A DNA stretch of 38,500 nucleotides from Chrysomallon squamiferum (taxonomy: Eukaryota; Mollusca; Gastropoda; Neomphalida; Peltospiridae): contig CM022670.1 of NCBI GenBank assembly GCA_012295275.1, positions 14,439,862-14,478,361 of the forward strand, written 5' to 3'. Position 1 is the first letter of the stretch, and every line of letters begins with the position of its first letter. The notes beneath the pieces are model-generated. The model was not told the DNA's origin and searched no databases. It saw only the letters and a list, made by a program, of their open reading frames with translations. The position numbers and the translations under genes are program-made. Below are positions 1 through 21,313 of this stretch, piece after piece.

Positions 1-106
1 ACACTTCTATCACTTAGTATATGTCATTCCAATACTTTAAGAAGTTCCAACGTAAGAAACAGTTCCCACATATAATTAACGTTTCTGCATGTTCTGCAGA
101 ATAAAC

Positions 107-168
<62 letters not shown>

Positions 169-204
169 GAAATAATTAAAATTTACTGACTTAAGAGAAT
201 CTAC

Positions 205-9424
<9,220 letters not shown>

Positions 9425-9439
9425 GTTGTAAACACTTAG

Positions 9440-9760
9440 TCACTGTCAACTAACAAGTCTTTGTCTCTGCAAACCGGAATTTGTTTTGAAAGTTTCAGTG
9501 CATCACTATTATTGTCGTTGAAACACGTGATTAATTAAATACACTGTGGGTTTGACTTGTTTAAGAGACAAAGGATTGTTCATGTTTAATATGCTGAGTC
9601 GAGGCGTGGTTTGTTGTAGGATGAACCATCCTTTGAGCGTGTGCCTTCCATCCACTGTCACATGAATTATTTATTTATTTATTTATTTATTTACTTATAT
9701 TTGGATATATAATGATAGGAACATGCACATACATTTAATCATGCATATAGGCGGACATAC

Positions 9761-9806
<46 letters not shown>

Positions 9807-10240
9807 ATCAAATTAAAAGCAATTCATATAGCTTTACATTTATTTGTACATCTATTTATTTTAAATTATTAGCTCTTTGAAAATATTTTAATGATTATTA
9901 CCCTCCTTACCACTAATTAAATAAATGGTTTGTGATTAAGCACAGTAACAAAATTAGTGAAACCGCAGCCGTAACTGCATGAACTACTCGTTGTCTACAT
10001 TACAGTCAACTCATCTACGATCAGTTACTGAACCCGGAAGATTCTCGATTCTGTAAACCGGATTTAATTTGTGAATATTAGCTTTCGGTCGGGGGGGGGG
10101 AGAAACAATATTGTTTGTTGGTGAATAACAAGAGAGTTTTGCTTTAAAGAAATTCTGTCGCTTACTGGACAATTCAGGGGCGGATTATACTTTTGATAGG
10201 GGGGTTTCAGGAAACAGGACGTAAGTGTTTATAATTTGAA
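9440..10240. repeat. Direct duplication copy 1, flanking the gene A start
   Basis: Blocks here match 18300-19100 in the same order and orientation. Shared blocks include TGCATCACTATTATTGTCGT, CACTGTGGGTTTGACTTGTT, GAATATTAGCTTTCG and GTTGGTGAATAACAAG. The copies are clearly diverged with small indels. This copy carries a poly-T run (9763-9802) and a G run (about 10090-10099). It lies immediately upstream of gene A exon 1, so it probably contains promoter-proximal sequence. Confidence 0.75.
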
Positions 10241-10268
10241 ATTAATTATTCACTAAAGGGTTTCTTCT

Positions 10269-10373
<105 letters not shown>

Positions 10374-10498
10374 TCACTTGTATACATAAATAAAGAAGAA
10401 AAGAACATTTTTAAAAAAGGACCCTGTAACCAGATATATACTCACACGAATGCACACAACACGCTATAATTATTGCAAATGTATTTTTACTGTTTCAG

Positions 10499-10690
10499 TA
10501 AACATAGTGCTTTAAAAAACGCTGAGTCAAAGTTCAAATGTAGACGGATTTAGTCCCTTTAATGCTGTTGACGGTGTAACTTGTGCTCATTTCATGCATA
10601 CAGCTACAGACCAATCTTACAGCTGGTGGGAACTGGATTGTGAAAATACATAATTTCTTTTTGAAGTTAAAATCTGTTTCAGATATGACT
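10499..10690 (+). pseudogene. Decayed fucolectin-like exon, N-terminal half
   Basis: After the acceptor TGTTTCAG, in the usual phase, the sequence reads NIVL, stop, KTLSQSS, FNAVDGVTCAHF, QSYSWWELD, stop, FLFEVKICFRYDC, and then the same CTGTAAGTAAAT end as gene A exon 2. Two in-frame TAA codons (10513 and 10651) kill it. Splice sites survive better than the frame. Same domain as gene A exon 2, opposite strand. Confidence 0.75.
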
Positions 10691-11059
10691 GTAAGTAAAT
10701 CTGATTTTATTATTATTATTATTAATACCGCTCTCTCACAATAATAAAAAGTCGCTCTCTGCTAATGCGAAAATTATAATTATGTGTTACAGAGATACCT
10801 TCTTCCTCATATTCAAAAACTACTAGAAACAGAGAAAGCAAAGTGTGTCATCTATTAACTGTATAACATTCACCATTTTCAGACGCACATAAGGTTATAA
10901 GCTCTCAAATAAACTGTTTTATTCCTGAAATAATACACACAACCTTCTTCGAATGGCTCACGATGTTTTGTAACTGCTGGGTTCGTCCTATCTTTCAAAT
11001 TCCATTAGGGCATTATATACATATGATAAATCAGATTTAAAAAGAAAACAAATGTGATT

Positions 11060-11158
11060 TAGAGACACTGAGAAGAAATGGTGTACAAGTGTACGCAAAC
11101 ACACTAGCGGGAGAATCCAACACAGGGTTTCTGTGTGGTAATGTTACTGGAGAGTTTG
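11060..11158 (+). pseudogene. Truncated fucolectin-like exon, C-terminal half
   Basis: Reads RRNGVQVYANTLAGES and NTGFLCGNVTGE, matching RRVQIYTKTA and NTGHLCGTVT of gene A exon 3, then loses similarity. The rest of the domain (the LTCKEDARYVTV block) is absent. The open frame runs by chance into the next EGF exon. Confidence 0.65.
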
Positions 11159-11224
11159 TGTTATTTTTACAATATATTTTGGAAACCGTTTGGAAAGTAT
11201 TAATATCGTATTTATATTTATCAG

Positions 11225-11759
11225 CCTGTGAAAAAGGATATTATGGTATTATGTGTGACAAATTGTGTGAAAGTCGACACTCTCAACGGAACTCATCATG
11301 TCCTGCAGACAATGGATCTTGTACTAAAGGATGTCAGGCTGGATGGACAGGATCAGACTGTAAAAACGGTATGTGTGTATGTGTGTTTGTGTGTGGGTGT
11401 GGGTATCTATGTATGTGTGTTTGTATGTATGAGTCTGTGTGGATGTTGTGTGTGTGTAGTTTGTCAAATAGTGTTTGTGTGTACGTGTGTATGAGAATCA
11501 GAGAGGTTGTGGATGTCCAAAGCGATGTTCAAATGATCACTGTTTTCTAAACTCATCGTGTGATTCCACTGTCTCATCAGTTTGTATCTATATCTTCATT
11601 AGCTTCTACTTTTGTGTTTCATTATATTTCATTACGTTACATTATATTATATTATACATTTATTTCTTTGAATTATTACAGTTTGTCGTATATGAACGTA
11701 CGGAGTGTTCAACGTACTTTACGGAAATGCGTATATATAATACATGTTCACACATATTA

Positions 11760-11815
<56 letters not shown>

Positions 11816-12493
11816 TTTACGATGATCTCAATTTATTTATTTTTTATTCTTTTTTCTTTTTTTCTTTCTTTTTCTTTCTTTTGTTTTCTTATTATTTTCA
11901 ATACATGATAATTTATCATTATTTATTAAGTATTTTAATTTATGTTACTGTAATAGAAATTGTTTGGCACTAAAAACGCAACACTTTATTTATACAGTAT
12001 ATCTTTATTACTCATACATTTTAAATTTAATAGTACTACTTAATTCATTGTCACACAGCAGAAATAATAGCATAAACAATTATATGAGCTTTTATCTCTT
12101 CAACTTGTTGTTTTTTTGTGGGGTTTTTCATACTTCGGAAATACAAGAAGTCGTTTGTAGAAATTCTGGTTATTCGGTTACGGAAGTACATGTTTTATTT
12201 CTTTAACAAATTATAACATCAATATTTGTTCTAATAACACTATTATAGTGAATGCTTTATTAGTATAAAAAATGTCAGCATATAACTTTGTTAATAATAA
12301 AATATATACTCAGTATTTTATATCCTTAAGAAATTTTAGCACAAGTTTGTTTAATAATAAAGTAAAGTAATCTTTCCTAAGTACAAAGATAATATATATA
12401 TGTCACACAAAACAATTCCAAAAGTATTATTATTATTATTCGTTTGTATTTTGTTTTTGTTGGCTTTTTTTTTTTTGTTTTTCTTCGTTCTTG

Positions 12494-12533
<40 letters not shown>

Positions 12534-12615
12534 TTTAGGTATATCAATTTTAACTCCTTCGACGAAGATGACCACTGGAATCGTTGTTATTGTTGCTACC
12601 TTCTTGATTTCCTGA
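11225..12615 (+). CDS. Gene B remnant: EGF-like exon in frame with a hydrophobic C-terminal exon
   Basis: Exon 11225-11368 (TCAG acceptor, AACG|GTATGT donor, phase 1-1) encodes ACEKGYYGIMCDKLC through CQAGWTGSDCKN. Exon 12539-12615 (ATTTTAG acceptor, preceded by an ATT repeat) joins in phase to give GISILTPSTKMTTGIVVIVATFLIS and a stop. The tail is hydrophobic and ends without cytoplasmic charged residues, like a GPI-attachment signal or truncated transmembrane exon. The EGF module has seven cysteines, with Ser where gene A module 1 has its fourth Cys (RHS versus RHC). The preceding fucolectin-like exons are broken, so this is either a shrunken gene with an unseen start or a pseudogene not yet decayed in these two exons. 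Confidence 0.45.
11490..11577 (+). pseudogene. Partial EGF-like exon remnant
   Basis: Reads RGCGCPKRCSNDHCFLNSSC and then DSTVSS, resembling the middle of gene A EGF module 1 (CEKRHCVNTNSSC). The beginning and the C-terminal WTG block are missing and the donor is absent. Confidence 0.5.
11759..11813. repeat. (ATT)n microsatellite
   Basis: Perfect ATT repeat, followed by T-rich sequence to about 11900. Confidence 0.95.
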
Positions 12616-13038
12616 TACTTTCGAGATTTTCTTATAGTACATAATATATATATATTATCCTTTAAAATCCAAATGTCATTCTAAAAAACGAATCTGTTCC
12701 ATAGTTCTATCAGTCACTAATTTTTAAAAGTTACTTACGTTTACCAATAGAATACTATTCCAAGTAAGAGACACTTAAAATCAGGAATTAAGTCGCAATA
12801 CTAATTTCGGAAGAATTTCATTTCTGTTCGGAGATTTTGGCGGTAAAGACTTTGTACGTACTTATTTAAAGATGGCGAATGAAAAATTAATTATTAGTAT
12901 TATTATTATGTATATATGTGTAGCATATACAGAGGGTCTGTGTAATTTTAAACTGTTGAAAACTAACAACAAGAATGTTCTGCGTTTATAATGATTATTG
13001 CCTATTATGTTATAGAAAAGAAAGTATGTTTATATGTA

Positions 13039-13082
<44 letters not shown>

Positions 13083-14120
13083 CATACATATACATATACA
13101 TATACACACATATACATATACATATGTACATACTCGCATAGAAATATAAACATGAATAAAACGTGCAGCTATCATTTCAGACGGAGCCTAATTTTTTCCA
13201 AATTACTTATTATTTTATTTACTTCTACTTCTGTCTGTTTTACTGATTTATATTTAATTGTCATCTGTATTAAATGCACATTTAAAATGTTTTGTGTTTA
13301 ATTCTGTGAAGGTTTCAACTAAATGATTATTTAAATAATAAAGCTTGTGTGCAGATATATAAGTGAAAGAAATATTTATTGTATCATGCACAGTTTTTTT
13401 TGTTTTTTTTTCTAATTTTTTTAATTAAATAACAGATTAGTTACTGATATTATTTTTTTTCTTTTTTTTTCTTTATTTCTTTCATTGTTTACTTATTCAT
13501 TCATTCATTCATTCATACTTGTATTTATTATTTATTTATTTATTTATTTATCAATTTGTTAATATATTAAACAGGTATCTTTAATTTTATTTAATTTTAA
13601 ATACGTGTTTCGACCAAATAATTATCTCTCAAATAACCAAATTGTCTTCAAAGACTGAGTCCACAGAAGTGATAGTTTATTGTATGCCAGTATGTAGTTT
13701 ATGTTACCATTAGTTTATTATACAACAATACTTTTCTCGAATGAAAAGATAGTAGTCCTGATATTATTTTATTTTTATTTTGCTTTCTTTATTTCTTTCA
13801 TTATTTACTTATTCATTAATTCATTCATACTTGTATTTTATTTATTTATTTATTTATTTATCAATGTATTGATATATTAAACAGGTATTTTTAATTTTAT
13901 AATTTAAATACGTAATATCATGTTTCGACCAAATAATCAGCTCTCAATTTGACCAAAATGTTCTTAAAAGACTGAGTCCACAGTAGTTTATTGGACAACA
14001 ATACTTCTCTTTAATGAAAAGATAGTAGTCTCTATATGATAATAATAATAACAATAATAACAATAGTAGAGATAGTAGTAGTAGTAGTGGTATTAGTAGT
14101 AGTAATAGTAATAGTAGTAC

Positions 14121-14163
<43 letters not shown>

Positions 14164-14310
14164 TAAAAAATAACAAAACTGGAGTCCATATGTGTGTACG
14201 CTCTCGTTCCCTCATTGATGTGTTATGAATTTTCACAGTGACACTGAAGCTGTTTGCCTGCAATCTTTAACGCATTCACAGGACATCGCATGAAACAATT
14301 TGCAATAAAC
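12616..14310. other. Intergenic repeats, no gene seen
   Basis: Contains GT/TA repeats at about 13045-13130, AAT and AGT repeats at about 14038-14162, and a diverged tandem duplication (listed separately). No coding exon recognised. Confidence 0.5.
13435..14035. repeat. Diverged tandem duplication of about 0.3 kb
   Basis: Two adjacent copies share ACTTATTCATT/TTATTTA-rich sequence, TATTAAACAGGTAT, GTTTCGACCAAATAAT, AAGACTGAGTCCACAG and GAAAAGATAGTAGTC. The junction is near 13757. Non-coding, function unknown. Confidence 0.65.
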
Positions 14311-14312
14311 AG

Positions 14313-14535
<223 letters not shown>

Positions 14536-14969
14536 TATTGTAAAACGTTTAATTCTTTATAACGACCAATGCAGAAAAAAACATTGTTTTAAACTGTTTT
14601 GGTGTGCGAGTTACTTTAACATTTGTGGGATGCAAATATTATTATGTTACAAATGAAATATGATTTGTTTATAAATAAGTGTTATTATTAATTCATTGTT
14701 TTATTTGCATCTGACCACAGTGCATCAGCCTATGAAATGGTTTGTGCTACTATTTGTATATTCACACAGATTCACCCACTGTTTGTCCGATATGCGTGTT
14801 AAGATATTTTATTTAATATAAAACTAAATGTTACAATAAATATATAAAAAAGTGTGTGTCTCTCTTTATACATATACATTCTTTATCATAATTTTCAATT
14901 TATCTTTAAAATTAGATCATCTCTTATGATATGCAGTGAATGATCAAAAGTTAATAACAAGATATTTAA

Positions 14970-15471
14970 TTACTTACTATATTTGGCTTTCGTCTGTCTT
15001 GACTGTAAATTCAAAAAATAAATTATAAACTGAAGACTTACGCACATCCTGGCCAAGGCGAAAATACTTGGTAGACAATAAGTCAAGTGTAATTGACTTT
15101 TTAAACAAGAAAATTTCTCATAATTCATCTCTGTGAAAAGATAAACATGTAGTTTATAACATAGTGTCGTGAAAAATGCATAACAAACATGTTTGAATGA
15201 GAATGCGAATAATGAACATTTTAATTTTCAATACAGAAAGATAAGCATTAGTAAATATTATTTCGTGGACATTGAGATAACTCAGAGTTAAACAAAATAA
15301 TTACACTAACTAATGAAACGTGTTTTAATGTAGTACTTTGTAGTATTATATAACATAATATAATATAATATAATATAACATAACATAACATAATATTATA
15401 TAATGTCCTATAACATAATACAATATCATATGATATAAAAAATATAATATACAGGAGATAGTAAATTTTCA

Positions 15472-15512
<41 letters not shown>

Positions 15513-15635
15513 CATAATAATAATAAAAACAACAACAACAAAAATAAAAATAATAACAGTAATTAGCATCTTACGAGGTCTATTCTCAAAAGTAAATAAT
15601 GCTAAAAGTAAAGTTGTTAAGAAAATATATTTCAT
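14970..15635 (-). CDS. Candidate gene for a 60-residue secreted peptide (3 exons)
   Basis: Not a recognised family. Exon 15635-15575 starts at ATG and encodes MKYIFLTTLLLALFTFENRP, a good signal peptide, ending phase 1 at GTAAGA. Exon 15130-15042 has a strong acceptor (TTATCTTTTCACAG), stays open and ends at TGC|GTAAGT in phase 0. Exon 15002-14970 (TTTACAG acceptor) gives SRQTKAKYSK and a stop. The predicted mature part has three cysteines (spacing C-x9-C-x10-C) and a basic C-terminus. An AATAAA lies downstream near 14815. Alternatively exon 1 could be the orphan leader exon of a lost receptor copy, since gene A exon 1 is also a phase-1 leader, and the rest chance. There is no expression evidence. 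Confidence 0.35.
15357..15400. repeat. (TAATA)n/(TAACA)n pentanucleotide repeat
   Basis: Pentamers of ATAATATA/ATAACATA type in the intron of the candidate peptide gene. Confidence 0.85.
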
Positions 15636-15644
15636 TTTACACAA

Positions 15645-16503
15645 TGATCAGTGTAATTTTAACTTTTTAATTAGATTAATTATATACATATACATATATT
15701 AAAAAATAATTATATAGAATATACATGTATATTATTTATTTATTTATTATTTTATTTATTTATTTAAATACCTTTTTTTTTTTTTTAATAAAACCAGGGC
15801 TCAGTCTTTGTACGTGTTCAGATATACGATAAAGTGTTTTGTAATAACGCTTGTCGGAGTTAAGTCCCTTCGTACTAATAGGACAGCCTGAAAGTATGTA
15901 CTGAAAAGCGCCTCTAGTTTTGGTACATAAATCCGTTTTGACTTGGAATGCTTAATTTATCTCTCATTGATCTCCATATGACGAAATAAAAACGTAATAA
16001 AAGAAAAAGAAAACAAAATCTGATTATACGCTTAGTCCTTCAGAAGGCACTGTCGAAAATGGAGAAAGTCCAGTTTATATAATAAATGGCAATGAGAACG
16101 AACTATGGTATTATCAAGCTTATACCAGATATTTCTTAAATATTAGAAATGGACAACAACAGTTCTACAGATTAGATTATAAACTCAGTTAAACATATTA
16201 CTCATACGTGAATTTGTAGAAGCAACAATCGTACAAATTCGATTACTTACTAAGCTGTCTCACATGTTTTATTTTATATATTTAATTACTTACCCAGATA
16301 TATCTCACATATATAATTTCACATATTTAATTACTTATTGAGATATATCTAACATGTCTTATTTTAAATATGTGCTTTGTTTTATTTATACATTTCAACA
16401 TACACACACATGCACATAGATAGAAACGTGCATACATGTAGGCATACATACTTATAAACGTACCTACTTATACATATATACATATTCATACACACATATA
16501 TGC

Positions 16504-16568
<65 letters not shown>

Positions 16569-17496
16569 TATACACATATACACATCCACACCGTCACACA
16601 CATATATACACACAAACATACATACATACATAGATGCATACATACATACATACATACATATATACATATATGCATGCATACATAATTATACATTATGTTA
16701 GTGTAATTTAAGTATGGAATATTTTACATGTCAAACTGTAGTACGTGTATCTATTTCTTTACTGTGTAATCGAGAACGAAAGATAATATGTTAAAGTCTA
16801 AATCACACGCTATCATCTATGTTAGTTAACAAACGAAGTATTTTACGATTGAATTGACAAAAAATAAATAAATAAATAAATAAAAAATATAAAATTCCTA
16901 TAATGAAATCTTTTGATTCGGTTATGAGAATAACCTGTGCTTTCCTATTTAAATTTAGCTTGTATTATTGTAAAATAATCGTAGTAAGAAAGATTGTAGT
17001 GGTTTCTCTGCTGCGTAAAAGTGTTTTTCTAGTTGACAATTTAATTTACCAGATACGGGCTCGTTCTGGATAAGTGTTCATTTTCTAGCTTTTAGTTTAA
17101 TTGCATAAGGAGGACAGACGTTTACTCGATCCAGTCAGCAATACAAATAATATCATTTGATCAGCTCTTCCATATTTAATTTTTGATAGATTATTGTGTG
17201 TCGATTTCCAGGCTTTACTCAAGTGAAACGTAATTCTGCTCATTAAAAGTATCTTTCCCCACGTTGTCAGGGAGATAGCGTTGTCTGTCCAACACTTTAT
17301 TAGTGTGTTAGTATGTTAGTAGATTACTGATAATGAATGAATAAATAAGAACAGTATGAAACAGTATTACATGAGTTATTGGGTCTCACACTGAACATAT
17401 TACAACACGATCATTTATTTACAATCTCATAAGTTATATTTGTTTAGAACAATGTTCATTTGTCGAATAATGCACTGTCCAGTTCTACAAAACTCT

Positions 17497-17544
<48 letters not shown>

Positions 17545-18299
17545 ATAGAGAATAACTTGTTAATGTCGAGAAATATCAGCTTTCTCCTACGAGCTCTTCT
17601 AACCTAAGCAAGTAACGCAAATATCCGAAACAAATTTAAACATTTCACTAGAAAATATGATGACGCGATCTGAAGACTAAAAATTGTTAAATCTTTTATT
17701 CAACCGCTCAATGATACTTGACTGGTAAACAAAGACTGAAATGTGTACTTAAAATATAACTTACTGCTAAATGAAAATATATAGCTGATATTATTAGTTC
17801 AAACATATACATATAAGCTGTTAACCGGGAAGGTGTCACGGTTGACTGAACACGAATTCATGAATTTAACTCGCTTTGTTAAATTTCATGTGCAGCTACG
17901 CATTAAGGCTAACTTTAAACATGCAAACTACGAGTGGTTGTATGCAGTGAAAATTATTAACTGAGTTTATATTAGTCTGTTATAAATTATATATATATAT
18001 GAAGATGATTATGATGATGATAATAAAATAATATTAATAACAATGTGTGCGTCATTGTGTGAATTGTAAGTAAATATGTTGATATTGTACAGATGATCAT
18101 ACATTTTATCCAAGAGCAGAAAACGAATTACAGCTAGTTGATTATTTGTGTGAGAAAGAAAACAGAAATAGTAGCCACTACATTTAATTTGTCAATGAAT
18201 GTATTTTATATTGACGATTTTAGTTCTTACTATTGAAAGTAGCTGGTAATTAAAGTAAAGTACCAACTGACATCGATATAAACTATTGGTTTTCAATAC
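15645..18299. other. Intergenic, repeats only
   Basis: No gene recognised. Holds TA/CA/ATAC microsatellites at about 16395-16690 and a (GT)n run at about 17497-17541. The long Tyr/Ile/Val/Cys-rich open frames here are translated microsatellite. Confidence 0.5.
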
Positions 18300-19100
18300 G
18301 ATTAATCTTCATATATAACATTTTATTTGTTTAGAAAGTTTGAGTGCATCACTATTATTGTCGTTGAAGCACATGTGCTGCATCACTTGATTAACTAAAT
18401 ACACTGTGGGTTTGACTTGTTTGAGAGACAAAGATGTGTTCAAGGTTTACACGCTGAGTCGAAGCATGAACCAGTTCCTGAGAGTATGCATTCCTACAAC
18501 GAATAATTAATTTTTTTTTTTATTCTTGGGTATTTAATAATAGGAATATGCTCATACATGTTCGGTACATACATGTTTTTGTTGAATATTCAAAATCTTG
18601 CTAAAGGGAACTGTGAATAAAAGGAAACAAAAATCAATTCACATATTTGTATATCTCTATTAAAATTGTTTTTATTTTTAATTATAAATTCTTTGAAGAA
18701 ATTTTTCTCATCATCGTATTTATTTGTTATCAACATTGTGATCATCTTGCAGCAGGCATTTTTAGGCAATATTATCATATTTACCATTAATTAAATAAAC
18801 AGATTGGGATTAAGCCTGTTAAACAAATTAGTGAAGCCACACCCCTCACTCCTTCAAGTACACGTCGTTTACATTATAGCCAAGTCATCTGCGACCAGTT
18901 TCTCAACCGGGAAGTTTCTTCATTCTGTAAACAGGATTTAACTTGTGAATATTAGCTTTCGAATACACAGCATTGCGTGTTGGTGAATAACAAGGTAGTT
19001 TTATTTTGAAAAAAATTATGTCGGTTACTCAGGGGCGTGTTATTCTTTAGGTAAACAGGTTTTCCGAAACAGTACGTAAATGTTTATAAGTTTTATATAT
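18300..19100. repeat. Direct duplication copy 2, orphan copy of the gene A upstream segment
   Basis: Diverged copy of 9440-10240 in the same orientation, with the same succession of blocks up to GGGGCGTGTTATTCTTT, the counterpart of GGGGCGGATTATACTTT at about 10180. No copy of gene A exon 1 is visible at its left edge, so it appears cut off from its gene. Confidence 0.75.
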
Positions 19101-19537
19101 ATTTCAGATTGTTCAGAAAGAGGAGAGAAAGAAAGCAGTATTAGTCTGAGTGTTATCGAAGAGTTTCTTCAAATATATTGTTTGCTTTTCTTGTACACTT
19201 AAGTAATAATATCAACAACAACACTAATTATTAAGAAGAAAAACATTATACATTTGAATTTCTCTTAAATTAAACGACAGAAATGCTTACGCTAGAATTA
19301 CCATAAAGTAGATCGTTGGATAAACCACTAAGGATAAAAATGATGATCATAATAATACTGATGATGACGATCATTTATATATTGTTGAACTGAAGAAGCT
19401 ACGACAACGATGATGCTGAAAATAATTTATCAAATGGAAGAGGAGGACGATAAGAAATAGGGATGATAAAGAATGATATATTAAACTTTGTTTCACTTAC
19501 TTATACCTTCACAAAGTAGGCTTCTGTTGCGTGCCCA

Positions 19538-19671
19538 TTATCTTTTTTTCGTTTTGGTAAAAGTCACATATTTAGTGTTGTCCTTACAAGTGATGATTAC
19601 AGAATCAGACCTATCAGATATATTTGATTTACCAGTAACGTTACCTGCGTCGTGTGTTATATGCGCTCTGA
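19538..19671 (-). pseudogene. Orphan fucolectin-like fragment, C-terminal half
   Basis: On the minus strand the sequence reads RAHITHDAGNVTG, KSNISDRSDSVIITCKDNTK and then YVTFTKTKKR before a stop. This matches gene A exon 3 (CGTVTDY, VVSLTCKEDARYVTVYQ). The upstream VQIYT block and the downstream VEVYG end are missing. Same strand as gene A. Confidence 0.65.
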
Positions 19672-19703
19672 CCAGGGTTTCAATGGATCTTTACATCATT
19701 TAA

Positions 19704-20317
19704 CCTCAATGTGAATGAAATATAAGAAAACAAATATAAGTAAATAAAAACCTTGCAGAGATTATATCAGAAACTACTTTATTTTAAGTTAATGTATCGG
19801 TTTATTTATAATCAGATTTGAAGTAGATTTTGTGGGTGTGTTTGGGCGATGGTAAAAGAATAAGGAAGATGGTAAAAGAAGAATGATGTAGTTATATTTA
19901 GATTTTAACATAAAATGAGTACTTTTTTCTTTTAAGTTATTCTTGTTTGTAGCTGTATGAATAGACTCTCCCTAATCTATACATATCAGAGTTATAGCAT
20001 CATCATAATATTCTTTGCTTAAATAAGAACTCTTGTACATCGTTTGTTTAGGACCCATATAATTGTATGTAGAAACTGTAGTAGATAAATAGTTTAAAAA
20101 AGTAAATAAACTTACTGTTAATAACACTTCTGCGGTAAAAAAAACAAAACTGTTACATTTACTATTATTACTATGGCTACTATTATTACTATTACTATAG
20201 CTATAACTACTTGTTTTAAATATATTTATATATAAGTGGACAATATTTCATTCAAATTTGTAAATATATCCATAAAACAATACACATAGATCATTTTAAT
20301 TATTATTGCTTTTCCAG
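19704..20317. other. No gene seen
   Basis: AT-rich sequence with small AAT/ACT repeats. Nothing recognised apart from the splice acceptor leading into the EGF remnant at 20318. Confidence 0.4.
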
Positions 20318-20470
20318 CATGTAGCTCTCTGCCCACTTCCCCACCAAACTGTAATGGAAATTTTAATGATCGCCACTGTGTTTCAACAAATGCACCATGT
20401 GATGTATAGTATGGAAACTGTGATACTGAGGGATGTCAGGCAGGTTGGAAAGGAAATGACTTTTCTCAAG
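20318..20470 (+). pseudogene. Broken EGF-like exon
   Basis: Acceptor TTTTCCAG, then CSSLPTSPPNCNGNF, NDRHCVSTNAPCDV, an in-frame TAG, YGNCDTEGC and QAGWKGNDFSQ with the usual G|GT phase-1 end. The last cysteine has become Phe (DF for DC). The 153-nt length equals gene A EGF module 1, confirming homology. Confidence 0.8.
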
Positions 20471-20834
20471 GTTAATGTGTTTTAGATATTTTACATATTG
20501 TTCTAATCTGCAATATATTCAAGTAATTGTGCAGTAAAAAATTACATTTAAAGCAATTTTATTTAATTCCTTTACGATACGTCTTTTTTAATACTGCTTA
20601 CGAAATACACTAATATCTTTTATGTCTCTACTATGTCTCGATCTTTGAATTCCTGTTTCAATCAGCCCTTCGCCTGTATCGAGTTTGATCGTTCGGTTTA
20701 GCTGTCACTTGGTGTTTATTTGGTGAATTACTAATCATTTCAGTAATTTAGTGTTCGCCTTACTTTTCTTATCACCATTTTTGCGAATAGGCATTCGTCA
20801 TTTATGTTCGTACAATTATTAATCCCTTTCCAGC

Positions 20835-20974
20835 ATGTATATCTGTAATTACGTACGTAATTGTAATAAAAATTGTAGAGATCGTCAATTTTTGAAACTC
20901 CTGTGTTGCACAGTATGGAAATTGTGATACTAATGGATGTCAGACAGGATGGAAAGGAAATGACTATACAAAAG
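20835..20974 (+). pseudogene. Second broken EGF-like exon
   Basis: After a TTTCCAG acceptor only parts remain. Fragments NCNKNCRDRQF and AQYGNCDTNGCQTGWKGNDY lie in different frames, with a stop and a final Cys-to-Tyr change. It is a tandem copy of the exon at 20318. Confidence 0.75.
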
Positions 20975-21297
20975 GTACAGATATTTTATACATTTTGTAC
21001 TTGGAAATATTCATGTAATTATGTAGTTAAATTTATTGTTATTTCATAAAAAAAAAAATCTTTTTAAAAAACTGTTTTTCTTAAAAATTGTTTTTTAATA
21101 GAAGTACGGGGCTTTATGCATTTAAACGAATTTACTTGTAAGCTGTAACAGGATTTTCCTGTTCTGCAACATCGTCGAGACGCGCTGCAGTTATTGCGCA
21201 ACAGTAGAGGGTAAACGTTCGAAAGAAATCAGTGACACTGTTCATTCCGCTTTACCTACACTCACGGATACTGTAAAAAATAACAACCGAAAATAAA

Positions 21298-21313
21298 ATG
21301 GAGAAAAGAGCAG
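21298..21313 (+). CDS. Dispanin exon 1 (start codon)
   Basis: ATG GAG AAA AGA GCA G, then GTAAGT. The five-codon start joins in phase 1 to AG|AG GGT GGT at 23573. The preceding ~170 bp are less AT-rich than the surroundings and probably hold the 5' UTR and promoter. The start is chosen because it is the only upstream ATG with a donor in the right phase. Confidence 0.6.

Noticed and set aside
16382-16693. Possible CRISPR-like or structured repeat array
   Set aside because: Only ATAC/TA/CA microsatellite; no constant repeat with unique spacers, and the organism is eukaryotic.
19488-19703. 71-residue plus-strand open frame
   Set aside because: The opposite strand carries a recognisable lectin-domain fragment; the plus-strand frame is its shadow.
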